From positions 98,520-162,519 of the forward strand of contig CALXDD010000002.1 in the NCBI GenBank assembly GCA_944386985.1: DNA of 64,000 nt, given 5' to 3'. Below are positions 44,700 to 53,670 of this stretch, in pieces (the stretch's first letter is position 1; every line of letters begins with the position of its first letter). The notes under the pieces are model-generated. The model was not told where the DNA came from, ran no database searches, and saw nothing but the letters and a program-made list of their open reading frames with translations. The translations under genes were made by a program, and so were the position numbers. Origin of the DNA: an uncultured Oscillospiraceae bacterium (lineage in GTDB: Bacteria; Bacillota; Clostridia; Oscillospirales; Oscillospiraceae).

Positions 44700-44963
44700 C
44701 GAAGCGTTGAAAAGGAAGAGTAGCAAGCGGTGCTCTGACAGAGAGCCTCCGGTCTGGTGCAAGGAGGGGAGAGACCGCCTGTGAATACGCCTTGGAGCAG
44801 ACTTTTCGAACCCGTGAGGCAGTAGGGGAGTCCGGGTGCGCCCGATAGCGCGCAGGAGAGTCAACGCGACTCCGTGAGGCCCTTGACCGCGAGGTGAGGG
44901 AGAACCAGAGGTGGTACCGCGTATTTTACGCCCTCTGTCCATGTGGGACAGAGGGTGTTTTTT
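44700..44963 (+). promoter_or_regulatory. T-box riboswitch leader, probably tyrosine-specific
   Basis: Stem I apical region GACAGAGAGCCTCCGG aligns with the Trp T-box of this window. The specifier triplet reads GAA-TAC-GCC at 44786-44788, and UAC is a tyrosine codon. The T-box core AGAGGTGGTACCGCG is at about 44907-44921. The terminator arms CCCTCTGTCC / GGACAGAGGG (44931-44955) are followed by TTTTTTT. The second downstream gene is tyrS, in agreement. The terminator ends right at the next start codon. Confidence 0.9.
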
Positions 44964-44964
44964 T

Positions 44965-45852
44965 ATGTCGCTTTCCGGGGATACTTTCCATCATCCAATT
45001 CCAAGGGGAACGCTTTTCTGCTTTTTTGCTGCAGTACTGTACAGTATCGGAGGGCTCTGCATTAAGGTGATCCCATGGAATGGCCTGTCTATTAACAGCG
45101 CGCGGAATATCGTGGCACTAATGGTGGTAGGAGGGTATCTTCTGATTACCCGCCACAAGCTGCGGCTGAACCGATGGATCTTATTGGGAGCTATCAGCGT
45201 ATGTGGAACCAATGTCTTTTATACTGTGGCCAACAAGATGACCACTGCCGCCAATGCTATCGTCCTGCAATTTACCGCCCCCATTTTCGTTATTCTGCTG
45301 GGAATCCTCTTCCTGCGCCGCCGTCCTACCCGGCTGGATATAGGGGCCTGCATATTGGTGCTGCTGGGAGTGCTCTGCTTCTTTGTGGATAGCCTGGAGG
45401 TAGGGGGAATTACCGGAAATGTGATTGCTCTGATCTCCGGTCTTTGTTATGCGGGGGTATTCCTGCTCAATGACCTTCCAAACAGCGACCCCATCTCCTC
45501 CATCTTCTGGGGGGATATCATCAGCGTCACGGTAGGGTTGCCCTTCCTTGCCAGAGAGACTTCCTTTACACCAACGGCCATTGTCAGCGTGGTGATTTTA
45601 GGCGCTTTCCAGGTAGGGCTCGCTTATGTGCTTTTGACCATCGGACTTCGGACCACGCCGGCGGTGACTGCGGCGTTGGTATCCGGTATTGAGCCGGTGC
45701 TCAACCCCATTCTGGTAGCGGTATTTTACCACGAGACCATCGGTCCGCTCTCCCTGGTGGGGGCTGTGGTGGTCATCGGCGGTGTGGTGGGCTATAATGC
45801 CCTGCGGGCCCGACAGGAGAAGGAAGCGGCGGGCGAAATGCAGAAATCATAG
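44965..45852 (+). CDS. EamA/DMT permease in a tyrosine T-box operon
   Basis: A 295-residue transporter with ten membrane helices in two repeats (first block ending near residue 140, second from about 150). Landmarks: VANKMTTAANAIVLQFTAPIFVILLG and VSGIEPVLNPILVAVFYHETI. ATG 44965 follows the T-box terminator with only a U-run between; the upstream frame is leader sequence. Placement under a tyrosine T-box and 27 bases before tyrS suggests transport of tyrosine or a precursor; the family alone does not show direction or substrate. Confidence 0.85.
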   Translation: MSLSGDTFHHPIPRGTLFCFFAAVLYSIGGLCIKVIPWNGLSINSARNIVALMVVGGYLLITRHKLRLNRWILLGAISVCGTNVFYTVANKMTTAANAIVLQFTAPIFVILLGILFLRRRPTRLDIGACILVLLGVLCFFVDSLEVGGITGNVIALISGLCYAGVFLLNDLPNSDPISSIFWGDIISVTVGLPFLARETSFTPTAIVSVVILGAFQVGLAYVLLTIGLRTTPAVTAALVSGIEPVLNPILVAVFYHETIGPLSLVGAVVVIGGVVGYNALRARQEKEAAGEMQKS

Positions 45853-45879
45853 CAAAATTTATTTTTAAGGAGAATAACC

Positions 45880-47103
45880 ATGCAGACTTATGAGGAATTG
45901 GTGGCTCGTGGATTGATCGCCCAGGTCACCAATGAGGAAGAGATCCGGGAGATGGTCAACAATGGAAAGGCCACCTTCTATATTGGCTTTGACCCCACGG
46001 CAGACAGTCTTCATGTGGGCCACTTTATGGCGCTGTGCCTGATGAAGCGACTGCAGATGGCTGGCAACCGTCCTATCGCCCTCATCGGCGGCGGTACCGG
46101 TATGGTGGGCGACCCCTCCGGCCGTACTGATATGCGGTCTATGATGACGGTGGAGACCATTCAGCACAACTGTGACTGCTTTAAAAAGCAGATGGAGCGG
46201 TTCATCGACTTCGGTGAAGGGAAGGCCATGATGCTCAACAATGCCGACTGGCTGATGAAGCTCAACTACATTGAGCTGCTCCGTGAGGTGGGCGCCTGCT
46301 TCTCCGTCAACAATATGCTCCGGGCCGAGTGCTACAAGCAGCGGATGGAGAAGGGCCTCAGTTTCCTGGAGTTCAACTATATGATCATGCAGTCCTACGA
46401 CTTCTACTACATGTTCCAGCATTACGGCTGCAACATGCAGTTCGGCGGCAATGACCAGTGGAGCAACATGCTGGGCGGCACGGAACTGATCCGGCGGAAG
46501 CTGGGCAAGGATGCCCACGCCATGACCATCACACTGCTTCTTAACAGCGAGGGCAAGAAGATGGGCAAGACCGCCTCCGGCGCAGTGTGGCTGGACCCCA
46601 ACAAGACCTCCCCCTACGACTTCTACCAGTATTGGCGGAACGTGGAGGACGCCGACGTCCTCAAGTGCATTCGGATGCTCACCTTCCTGCCTCTGGAGCA
46701 GATCGACGAAATGGATAAGTGGGAGGGCAGCCAGCTCAACAAGGCAAAGGAGATCCTGGCCTACGAACTCACCGCCCTGGTTCACGGCAAGGAAGAAGCC
46801 GAAAAGGCCCAGGAGGCGGCCAAGGCTCTCTTTGGCGGCGGTGGAAACAAGGACAATATGCCCACCACCACTCTCACAGAGGCCCAGTTTGAGGATGGAC
46901 AGATAGGCGCTATCAGTCTGCTGGTGGCCTGTGGTCTGGCCCCTTCCCGTGGTGAGGCCCGCCGCCTGATCCAGCAGGGCGGCGTCAGCGTCAACGATCA
47001 GAAAGTCACCGATATTGACCAGAAGTGGGACATGGATGACTTCCGGGGCGATGGCGTCATCGTGAAAAAGGGGAAGAAGGTCTTCCATCGGGCCGTTCTG
47101 TAA
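45880..47103 (+). CDS. tyrS: Tyrosyl-tRNA synthetase
   Basis: A 407-residue class Ic synthetase. The HIGH-like motif is LHVGHF (about 45-50), the tyrosine pocket includes [17 protein letters not shown] and GGNDQWSNM, the KMSKS-like loop is KKMGKTASG, and a C-terminal S4 domain ([15 protein letters not shown]) binds tRNA. Expression appears to be under the tyrosine T-box through the permease gene. Confidence 0.97.
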   Translation: MQTYEELVARGLIAQVTNEEEIREMVNNGKATFYIGFDPTADSLHVGHFMALCLMKRLQMAGNRPIALIGGGTGMVGDPSGRTDMRSMMTVETIQHNCDCFKKQMERFIDFGEGKAMMLNNADWLMKLNYIELLREVGACFSVNNMLRAECYKQRMEKGLSFLEFNYMIMQSYDFYYMFQHYGCNMQFGGNDQWSNMLGGTELIRRKLGKDAHAMTITLLLNSEGKKMGKTASGAVWLDPNKTSPYDFYQYWRNVEDADVLKCIRMLTFLPLEQIDEMDKWEGSQLNKAKEILAYELTALVHGKEEAEKAQEAAKALFGGGGNKDNMPTTTLTEAQFEDGQIGAISLLVACGLAPSRGEARRLIQQGGVSVNDQKVTDIDQKWDMDDFRGDGVIVKKGKKVFHRAVL

Positions 47104-47140
47104 CGCCGGCTGGCAGGTCCTGCTGCACTCTTATAAAAAT

Positions 47141-47185
47141 ACCCCCTGAGGAGCCTGAAAAAATTCTCAGACTCCTCAGGGGGTT
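47141..47185 (+). terminator. Terminator after tyrS
   Basis: Long arms (ACCCCCTGAGGAG and complement CTCCTCAGGGGGT) around an AT-rich loop. Confidence 0.85.
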
Positions 47186-47222
47186 CCCTCATAACACGCA
47201 GCATGGCAGAGCAACAGATCGG

Positions 47223-47885
47223 TCAGAGGAGGGTAGAACCGTTGATTTCCAGTTTGAAGCGGAGAGACAGATGTTCCGCCGCCCTGCGGCACAGCAGCAT
47301 CCGCTCTAAAAAAATCTCAAAGTAGTCCATGACTGCACAGACCTCTGTATTGATGGTCAGCGTCAGTGTGATGGTATGAGCGGCGGTGTCCAGATCCAAA
47401 GCGGAGTGCTCCGCGGCGTAGTTGACCCGATCATGGATATCAAAGCTTTGAGGGTCCTTGTTGCGCACCCGGCTCCGGCGTACGTCGGTCTTATCCGCTA
47501 AGATCAGCGCTGCCGCCACCGGATTGACAGGGAAGGCCGTAGGCTCGTCGTGGTGGCCGATGGCGGTGATTACGGCTGCCAGATCCGGCGGCTCCATCCC
47601 CATACGGTCCAGAATCCGAAAGGCCATCACCGCACCAGTCTGAGCATGGCCGTGGCGGTTGACTACATTGCCGATATCATGCATAAAGCCCGCAATACGG
47701 CTGAGCTCCTGCTGGTGGCTGTCGTATCCCAACTGATCCAAGATCCCAGAAGCCACCTCGGCACATCGAGATACATGGGCAAAGCTGTGCTCGGTAAAGC
47801 CCAGGGCCATAAGGGACCGGTCCGCCTGGGTAATATAGGTACGGATCTCCTGAGAATTGCGGATCATATCGTAGGTAATATTCAA
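47223..47885 (-). CDS. HD-domain phosphohydrolase
   Basis: A 220-residue protein with the HD metal site: FAHVSRCAE (first His), GFMHDIGNVV (HD pair) and a late AIGHHDE and ADKTDVRRSRV. The catalytic layout is that of YqeK/HDIG-type phosphohydrolases for nucleotides. TTG 47885 is preferred (AAAGGAG, protein starts NITYDMIRN); the longer frame contains the promoter region. Substrate unknown. Confidence 0.82.
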   Translation of the reverse strand: MNITYDMIRNSQEIRTYITQADRSLMALGFTEHSFAHVSRCAEVASGILDQLGYDSHQQELSRIAGFMHDIGNVVNRHGHAQTGAVMAFRILDRMGMEPPDLAAVITAIGHHDEPTAFPVNPVAAALILADKTDVRRSRVRNKDPQSFDIHDRVNYAAEHSALDLDTAAHTITLTLTINTEVCAVMDYFEIFLERMLLCRRAAEHLSLRFKLEINGSTLL

Positions 47886-48106
47886 AAATTCCAACTCCTT
47901 TCGAAATGGGAGGATTTTCCATCCTACTGGGGTTGATGTCATTATAGCAGGAACCCCACCGCACCGCAACAGAGGAGAAGATTTCCGGAACACAAAAAAG
48001 CTGGAAAACTAACGGGAAATAGAGTAAAATAGAAAAGTTAACAAGCTGCGCGGTACGAATTGTTTGAACAGTATGTACCAGCGAGATAAGGATAGGAGTT
48101 TATAAT

Positions 48107-48865
48107 ATGGATAATTTGCAGAAGATTGCGGTGCTGATCGATGCGGACAATACCCCCGCTTCCAAGCTGGAGGCGATATTCAAGAAGCTGTCCGCCTATG
48201 GCCGCATTGTGGTAAAGCGGGCCTATGGAAACTGGGAGAAGCCGTCTCTGAGCAAGTGGGAGAATGAGACCAAACGTCTGGCGGTGAAGGCGGCACAGCA
48301 ATTTGACTATACCACTGGGAAAAACGCCACCGACATTGCCATGGTTATCGATGCCATGGACCTGCTCCACACTGGGACCTACGATTCCTTCGCTCTGGTG
48401 TCCAGCGACAGTGACTTCACCCCTCTGGCCATCCGGCTGCGGGAGTCCGGTGCATACATTCTGGGCGCAGGAGACGCCAAGACGCCCCAGGCCTTCCGTA
48501 ACGCCTGCGACGATTTTATTTTGCTGGAGGGACTCAGCGCCCCGGAGGGGGAACAGGAGGAAACTCCCAAGCCCGCGAAAAAGGCAGGTAAGTGCCGCTG
48601 CACAAAAGAGGCTGGACATTCCGATATTGAGGAGATCCACCGCCTTCTGCTCCTGGCGGCTGAGCAGTACCAGGACATGGAAGGCTTTGTGGACGTGTCT
48701 CTGGCGGGGAACTACATCAAGAGCGTCCTGCCGGAATTTACGCCGAAGACCTTCGGCTTCTCCAAGATGTCAAAGCTTTTGGAGGCATTTCCTCAGCGCT
48801 ACAAGCTAAGCAAGCGGAAGGGGAAAGGGAAGCACGGCGACATCGTATCCTATCGCTGCCTTTAA
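48107..48865 (+). CDS. NYN-domain (LabA/DUF88) protein with OST-HTH-like tail
   Basis: A 252-residue protein. The NYN/PIN-like nuclease domain (about 1-150) has the aspartates at VLIDADN, TDIAMVIDAMDL and SSDSDFTPLA, the usual PIN metal triad. The C-terminal part (about 175-250, FVDVSLAGNYIKSVLPEFTPKTFG) resembles an OST-HTH RNA-binding domain. Probably an RNA-directed nuclease. GATAGGAG precedes ATG 48107. Confidence 0.87.
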   Translation: MDNLQKIAVLIDADNTPASKLEAIFKKLSAYGRIVVKRAYGNWEKPSLSKWENETKRLAVKAAQQFDYTTGKNATDIAMVIDAMDLLHTGTYDSFALVSSDSDFTPLAIRLRESGAYILGAGDAKTPQAFRNACDDFILLEGLSAPEGEQEETPKPAKKAGKCRCTKEAGHSDIEEIHRLLLLAAEQYQDMEGFVDVSLAGNYIKSVLPEFTPKTFGFSKMSKLLEAFPQRYKLSKRKGKGKHGDIVSYRCL

Positions 48866-48878
48866 GTTTTGCGCAGAG

Positions 48879-48907
48879 AGCCCCGGAGATTCTGCATCTC
48901 CGGGGCT
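48879..48907. terminator. Bidirectional terminator
   Basis: Perfect twelve-base arms AGCCCCGGAGAT / ATCTCCGGGGCT between convergent genes. Confidence 0.85.
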
Positions 48908-48918
48908 TGTTTTGCGCA

Positions 48919-49488
48919 TTATGGATGCTCCGCTTGTGCTGACCTTTCCCCCAGTCGGCGACGCAATGTGAAGAGGCGCACCGTAATTATGAGGCACACA
49001 ATCGTTCCAGTGATGGCCAACACCACTGCCGCTGCGATCCAATCTTCCCAGGGGAAAGGGAAAAACATCACCGCCTCAAGGATCACATCCAGATTCCGGC
49101 AAATCAGAAGCCCCTGGGCGGGAATCCCCTCCCGCTCCGACAGGCAGGCAAGGTCCGTCAGCAGCTGGAATGTCACATACATGGCAAGGCAGACCCATAC
49201 CGCACTGACCGGCAGAAACTGCCGGAGGAAGCTCTGGCCGGTCAGCAGCGCGGCTGTCCACTCTATGCCCTCCGCCACAGCCAATACCCGACAAAAGGGA
49301 CGGAGGAGAGGAAGATCCCACAGTTCCAATTCCAGAAGGGGAATGGATGAGAGCAGAATCAGATACCCTGCCCAATTGGGAAGAAAATCCAGTGTACACC
49401 GCCCAATGCTGAAATCGATGTCCAGCAGCAGAAAGATGTAAGCCCAAGCCACTTTACTGAGTCCTTTTTGCAGTGCTTCCAGGTTCAT
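48919..49488 (-). CDS. Membrane protein of the BlaI/BlaR1 operon
   Basis: A 189-residue protein with about five hydrophobic helices and a short basic tail. No family motif is recognised. It overlaps the end of the M56 gene by four bases (coordinates 49485-49488), so it belongs to the same operon and may be the target or partner of the sensor. Confidence 0.65.
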   Translation of the reverse strand: MNLEALQKGLSKVAWAYIFLLLDIDFSIGRCTLDFLPNWAGYLILLSSIPLLELELWDLPLLRPFCRVLAVAEGIEWTAALLTGQSFLRQFLPVSAVWVCLAMYVTFQLLTDLACLSEREGIPAQGLLICRNLDVILEAVMFFPFPWEDWIAAAVVLAITGTIVCLIITVRLFTLRRRLGERSAQAEHP

Positions 49489-51476
49489 GCCGTGCCTCCT
49501 TCCGGCCGGACGATACAGGTGTATTCCTGATCGTCTATGGTGTATTGAAGAAGCAGGGCGGCGGGAGCACTCTGGCTGTCTGAGGTGCCGCCATAATTGC
49601 TTCCCGAAAAGCAGTAGGAGGAGGGGAGGGAGATCGTTCCATCCGCTTCCCGGTTGGGTGCATGGGTGGGCATTTTAGCTGCCTCCTGTGCCGTGAGGCA
49701 CCAATATTGCACATGGTGGAACAAGGGGTCTCCGGTGGTAAGATCTATGGCGTGTCCACCGTCCTGACAGTGCTGAGTGCTGAATCGGATATTGGGCCGC
49801 AGCGCATAGTCCAGTACGGCGGCGTTTCCGGAAAAGATGTTCATGGAGAAGTCCCTATATTCCGACCAGTTTTTCTCCTCTTGCCCGGGTACGCTCAGGA
49901 TATACTGCAGCTCGATCCAGAACTCGTGGGTGGCGTTGGTGCCGTGGTAGACAAGCGCTGGGATATCCTCACTCCCGTATTTTGCCGAAAGCGCCGCATA
50001 TCGTGTGTCAAAGGGCAACCGCGTCCAATCAGAGAGGGGCCGGACGGACCAGCCGTCGCCGTTTGGCTCTAAAAGGATGTCCTGATAGAAAATCCAGGGC
50101 GCTTCCTCATAGCTTGCGCTGGCCCACGGGCTGGCATCCAGGACCAAAATTCCGGTGTAGTTATCCTCTGTTTTCAATAAATTGTAGACATACCAGTTGG
50201 CCTGGTAGGTCCGCACTGGCGCATCCATTCCCTCCTCCCAGCGTTCAAAGTAATTGGGGGCCTCCGCCTCCTCCCAGAACTGGGAAAGCCCCAGGCTCCA
50301 TTGGGGAGACGCCGCCAGTTTTTCTGCCAGCACCGCCTGTTCCTTCTCCGGTGTCACCATGGCCAGAATCGCGCCGTTGTCGGTGAGGACTGCACTGGTG
50401 TAAAGATCCAGAGCACCCGCTGGCGTTGTGGGCCGGTAAACGCTGGCCTGAGCTATGGCCAAGGAGAGGATATTCTCTGATAGGGTTATGGTATCCGCTT
50501 GGGCACTGCCCGCGAGACAGGTGGCGCCCAGCACCACTGCCACGCACACCGACACCAGGGCCATCCCTGCGGGGTAGCGCTTGAAGCGGGTGATAGCGGT
50601 AATGCGCCGTTTGATATTCCCGGCCCCGTTGGCCATAGAGGAGGTACCAGGTGCCCGGGCATATTTCTCGTCGGCCATAGACAGCAGAATCACTCCATAC
50701 TGCCGCCGATCCTCACCCTCCAGCCGCTCCAGCACCCGCTGGTCGCAGAGCGCCTCGCAGTCGTTCTGCATCCGGGTACAGCAGTACCGCACCAGGGGGT
50801 TGCACCAGTGGAGGCACCGCATAAGGCAGATCCCCGCGCCGGCCCATATGTCTCCGTACCGGAGATGAAGCAGCTCGTGAAGCAGTACCTTGTCGGCCAC
50901 CGGCCGCTCCGGCAGCACCAACACTGGTCGGAGAAAGCCACAGACAAAGGCACTTTCCACCTGAGGCAGCACCATAATCCGGTGGGGCATGGGTAGGGCG
51001 TGAGCCGCTGCCACCGCCTGCACCTGGGCCATCTCCGCCTCTCCGGCTTTATGTCCCTTGGACACTGTCCGGCGGAGAAGCAGATAGGTTCCCGCAAGCC
51101 ACAAAAGGGAGATCACCGCTCCGGCAATATAGAGGCAAAAGAGCCAGTCGGTGATACTCCGGGGAATGGAAAATCCATCGGGGAGGAGAGGGACAGGAGC
51201 TGACACTGTGATTTCCTCATAAGGGGCGGAGAGGGCGGAGGAGAGCCGCCCCTCCACAGCATTTTTAGCCCATGCCAGCAGCACCTGCCCCTGTGGAAAC
51301 AGGTACCGGTGGAAGAGCCCCACCGGCAAAAGCAGCCGAAGCGTGAAGATACTCCAGATTCCGTACTGCCACCGTGGGGAGAGTTTGTCTTCAAAAAGCT
51401 TTTTAAGAAGCAGAAGCAATGCCGCCGTTACCGACAGAGCCAGCGTCTGATTCAAAAAGGACCAGAGATTGTCCAT
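49485..51476 (-). CDS. BlaR1/MecR1-type M56 peptidase sensor
   Basis: A 663-residue membrane sensor. Four membrane helices frame the M56 metallopeptidase with the zinc site LLHELLHLRYGD (HExxH-like) and a distal NDCEALCDQ acidic ligand. A further helix near residue 310 leads to a 330-residue outer domain. That outer part lacks the SxxK penicillin-binding sensor of true BlaR1 and contains a beta-rich region (about 370-660) of unknown fold. It probably senses a non-beta-lactam signal and cleaves the adjacent BlaI-type repressor. Confidence 0.82.
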   Translation of the reverse strand: MDNLWSFLNQTLALSVTAALLLLLKKLFEDKLSPRWQYGIWSIFTLRLLLPVGLFHRYLFPQGQVLLAWAKNAVEGRLSSALSAPYEEITVSAPVPLLPDGFSIPRSITDWLFCLYIAGAVISLLWLAGTYLLLRRTVSKGHKAGEAEMAQVQAVAAAHALPMPHRIMVLPQVESAFVCGFLRPVLVLPERPVADKVLLHELLHLRYGDIWAGAGICLMRCLHWCNPLVRYCCTRMQNDCEALCDQRVLERLEGEDRRQYGVILLSMADEKYARAPGTSSMANGAGNIKRRITAITRFKRYPAGMALVSVCVAVVLGATCLAGSAQADTITLSENILSLAIAQASVYRPTTPAGALDLYTSAVLTDNGAILAMVTPEKEQAVLAEKLAASPQWSLGLSQFWEEAEAPNYFERWEEGMDAPVRTYQANWYVYNLLKTEDNYTGILVLDASPWASASYEEAPWIFYQDILLEPNGDGWSVRPLSDWTRLPFDTRYAALSAKYGSEDIPALVYHGTNATHEFWIELQYILSVPGQEEKNWSEYRDFSMNIFSGNAAVLDYALRPNIRFSTQHCQDGGHAIDLTTGDPLFHHVQYWCLTAQEAAKMPTHAPNREADGTISLPSSYCFSGSNYGGTSDSQSAPAALLLQYTIDDQEYTCIVRPEGGTA

Positions 51477-51505
51477 AAAGTACCTCCTGTAGAAAAGGGG
51501 AGGGA

Positions 51506-51871
51506 TCAGACCTCCATGTCATCCAGCAGCTTCCGCAGTTCCTCTCGCTCCTTGGCGGTGAGCTTTTCCTCCCGAAGAAAGGCTGCCACCAGCATTCCGG
51601 CGGACCCCCGATAGACCCGGTTGAGAAGGCTTTGCCGCTCCTGGGCGGCACAGGTATCCCGGCTTACCGCTGCAGCGTACCGATGGGGGCTGCCGTCCTT
51701 GGCAATGGTCACCAACCCCTTGCTCTCCATCCGGGTGAGATAGGTAAGCACCGTATTCCGACTCCAACCTGTCTCCGCCTTCAGCGCGTCCACTACATCA
51801 CCCAGGGGAAGTCCTTCCGGGCAGGGCCATAAAACCTCCAGCACCTGCCATTCCTTGTCGCTTACTTTCAT
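51506..51871 (-). CDS. BlaI/MecI/CopY family repressor
   Basis: A 121-residue winged-helix repressor: the DNA-recognition part is LGDVVDALKAETGWSRNTVLTYLTRMESKGLV (about 20-50, landmark), and the C-terminal dimerisation helices follow. It precedes the M56 sensor gene. Two dyads in its promoter region fit BlaI operators, so autoregulation is expected. Confidence 0.9.
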   Translation of the reverse strand: MKVSDKEWQVLEVLWPCPEGLPLGDVVDALKAETGWSRNTVLTYLTRMESKGLVTIAKDGSPHRYAAAVSRDTCAAQERQSLLNRVYRGSAGMLVAAFLREEKLTAKEREELRKLLDDMEV

Positions 51872-51882
51872 GGAGAAACACC

Positions 51883-51898
51883 TCCTACAAGTGTAGTA
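51883..51898. promoter_or_regulatory. BlaI-type operator, proximal
   Basis: TCCTACAAGTGTAGTA matches the family operator TACTACATATGTAGTA at 13 of 16 positions and overlaps the ribosome binding site of the repressor gene. Confidence 0.7.
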
Positions 51899-51907
51899 TT
51901 CATCAAC

Positions 51908-51936
51908 ATACTACATCTGTAGGAACGTATTGTCAA
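51908..51936 (-). promoter_or_regulatory. Promoter of the BlaI-BlaR1 operon
   Basis: On the - strand, TTGACA (51931-51936), a 17-bp spacer and TAGTAT (51908-51913). The distal operator covers the -10 element and part of the spacer. Confidence 0.75.
51909..51924. promoter_or_regulatory. BlaI-type operator, distal
   Basis: TACTACATCTGTAGGA differs from the family consensus at only two or three positions. It lies over the -10 region, so binding would block RNA polymerase. Confidence 0.75.
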
Positions 51937-51955
51937 GAAAAATTTTACTCCTGTG

Positions 51956-52006
51956 CAAAAAGCCCCGGCATGCCGCCTGCAGGATGCAGGGCAGCATGCC
52001 GGGGTT
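51956..52006 (-). terminator. Terminator after hcp
   Basis: Long stem (AGCCCCGGCATGC...GCATGCCGGGGTT) with a T-run on the - strand from the A-tract at 51956. Confidence 0.75.
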
Positions 52007-52019
52007 GATTGGTTTTTGA

Positions 52020-53618
52020 TTATTCTCCGAGGATGGCTTTCAGGTCTTCCTCCGGTGTGGTGATAGGCGCGATGTGATAGTGCTCCACCAGGTAGGAGAG
52101 AACGTTGGGGGAGAGGAAGGCGGGCAGGGTGGGGCCCAGGCGGATATTCCGGATCCCCAGATGCAGAAGGGTCAGCAAAATGCACACTGCCTTCTGCTCA
52201 TACCAGGACAGCACCATAGACAGCGGCAGATCATTGACACCGCAACCGAAGGCGTTTGCCAGGGCCACCGCCACCTGAATGGCGCTGTAGGCGTCGTTGC
52301 ACTGGCCCATATCCATGAGCCGGGGGAGTCCGCCGATGGTGCCCAGGTCCAGGTCGTTGAAGCGATACTTACCGCAGGCCAGGGTAAGCACCACCGTGTC
52401 CGCCGGGGTCTGCTTGACAAACTCGGTGTAGTAGTTCCGGCCGGGGCGGGCGCCATCGCAGCCGCCCACCAGGAAGAAGTGGCGGATGGCGCCGGATTTC
52501 ACCGCCTCCACCACCTTGTCCGCCACGCTCAGCACGGCGTCCCGGCCAAAACCGGTGGTCACTGTGCTACCACCGTTGATACCGGTAAAGGCCCGGTTTT
52601 CCTGATAGCCGCCTAACTCCAAAGCCTTTTCAATGAGGGGTGTAAAGTCCTTGTCCTCGCCGATGTGGACCATCCCCGGGAAGGTGACGGTGCCTGTGGT
52701 GAAGACCTGGTCGGCGTAGCTCTGTTTGGGAGGCATGAGGCAGTTGGTGGTAAAGAGAACAGGGGCGGGCATATCCGCAAACTCCTTCTGCTGGTTCTGC
52801 CAGGCGGTTCCGAAGTTGCCCTTCAGGTGAGCGTACTTCTTCAGTTCCGGGTAGGCGTGGGCAGGCAGCATCTCCCCATGGGTGTAGATGTTGACGCCCT
52901 TACCCTCGGTCTGCTCCAAAAGGAGCTTCAGATCTAAAAGGTCGTGGCCGCTGACCACAATGAAGGGGCCCTTCTCCACGGTCAGGGAAACGGTAACAGG
53001 GGAGGGGGTACCGAAGGTCTCTGTGTTGGCCCGGTCCAGAAGCTCCATGCAGAGGAGGTTTTTCTCTCCCACCTCCATAACGATAGGCAGAAGCTGCTCC
53101 ATACCCCAGTCTTCGCCAATGGCAAAGAGGGCTTTGAAGAGGAAGGTGTTGACCTCCTCACTGACCCGGTTCAGCACCATAGCATGATAAGCGTAGGCTG
53201 CCACGCCCCGGATGCCGAAGAGGATCAAGGACTTGAGGGAGCGGATGTCCTCCTGGGCGCTCCAGAGGAGGGAAAGGTCGTAGTCGTCGCTGCGGCCGCA
53301 GGGGGCGCCGCAGGAGTCGCAGCCGGGCTGCAGGGCCGCCTTCTCCTGGTGCACCCGGTCGATCAGGCGCTCCAGAGCGGCATCATCAAAGCTGACATTG
53401 GTCAGGGTGGCAAAGAGACTCTCTACCACCAGCCGCTGCACGGGAAGGCCGGTGACCTCCCCGCCGCTCACCGCACGGGCCAGTCCCACCAGGGCACCGG
53501 TGAGGGCATCCTGCAGCCGGGCGGTATGGGCAGTCTTGCCGCACACGCCGGCATTGCCGGTGCAGCCGCTGCAGCCAGCGGTCTGCTCACACTGAAAACA
53601 AAACATCTTGTGGTCCAT
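52020..53618 (-). CDS. hcp: Hybrid cluster protein (hydroxylamine/nitric oxide reductase)
   Basis: A 532-residue iron-sulfur-oxo protein that reduces NO or hydroxylamine. The N-terminal cysteine set begins FCFQCEQTAGC and continues to VCGKT, the pattern of strict anaerobes. Hybrid-cluster ligands lie in VSGHDLLDL, TNCLMPP and GGCDGARPGRNYYTEF, with a late LACGKYRFN. It is the second gene after a ferredoxin, its probable electron donor, and behind a Crp/Fnr site. Confidence 0.96.
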   Translation of the reverse strand: MDHKMFCFQCEQTAGCSGCTGNAGVCGKTAHTARLQDALTGALVGLARAVSGGEVTGLPVQRLVVESLFATLTNVSFDDAALERLIDRVHQEKAALQPGCDSCGAPCGRSDDYDLSLLWSAQEDIRSLKSLILFGIRGVAAYAYHAMVLNRVSEEVNTFLFKALFAIGEDWGMEQLLPIVMEVGEKNLLCMELLDRANTETFGTPSPVTVSLTVEKGPFIVVSGHDLLDLKLLLEQTEGKGVNIYTHGEMLPAHAYPELKKYAHLKGNFGTAWQNQQKEFADMPAPVLFTTNCLMPPKQSYADQVFTTGTVTFPGMVHIGEDKDFTPLIEKALELGGYQENRAFTGINGGSTVTTGFGRDAVLSVADKVVEAVKSGAIRHFFLVGGCDGARPGRNYYTEFVKQTPADTVVLTLACGKYRFNDLDLGTIGGLPRLMDMGQCNDAYSAIQVAVALANAFGCGVNDLPLSMVLSWYEQKAVCILLTLLHLGIRNIRLGPTLPAFLSPNVLSYLVEHYHIAPITTPEEDLKAILGE

Positions 53619-53670
53619 TTTATCATTCTCCTTGCTGTATCATTTGGTAAAGTAGTAGGGGAATAGGGGG

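Noticed and set aside
45865-47088. 407-codon open frame antisense to tyrS
   Set aside because: Length mirrors tyrS itself; no independent evidence.
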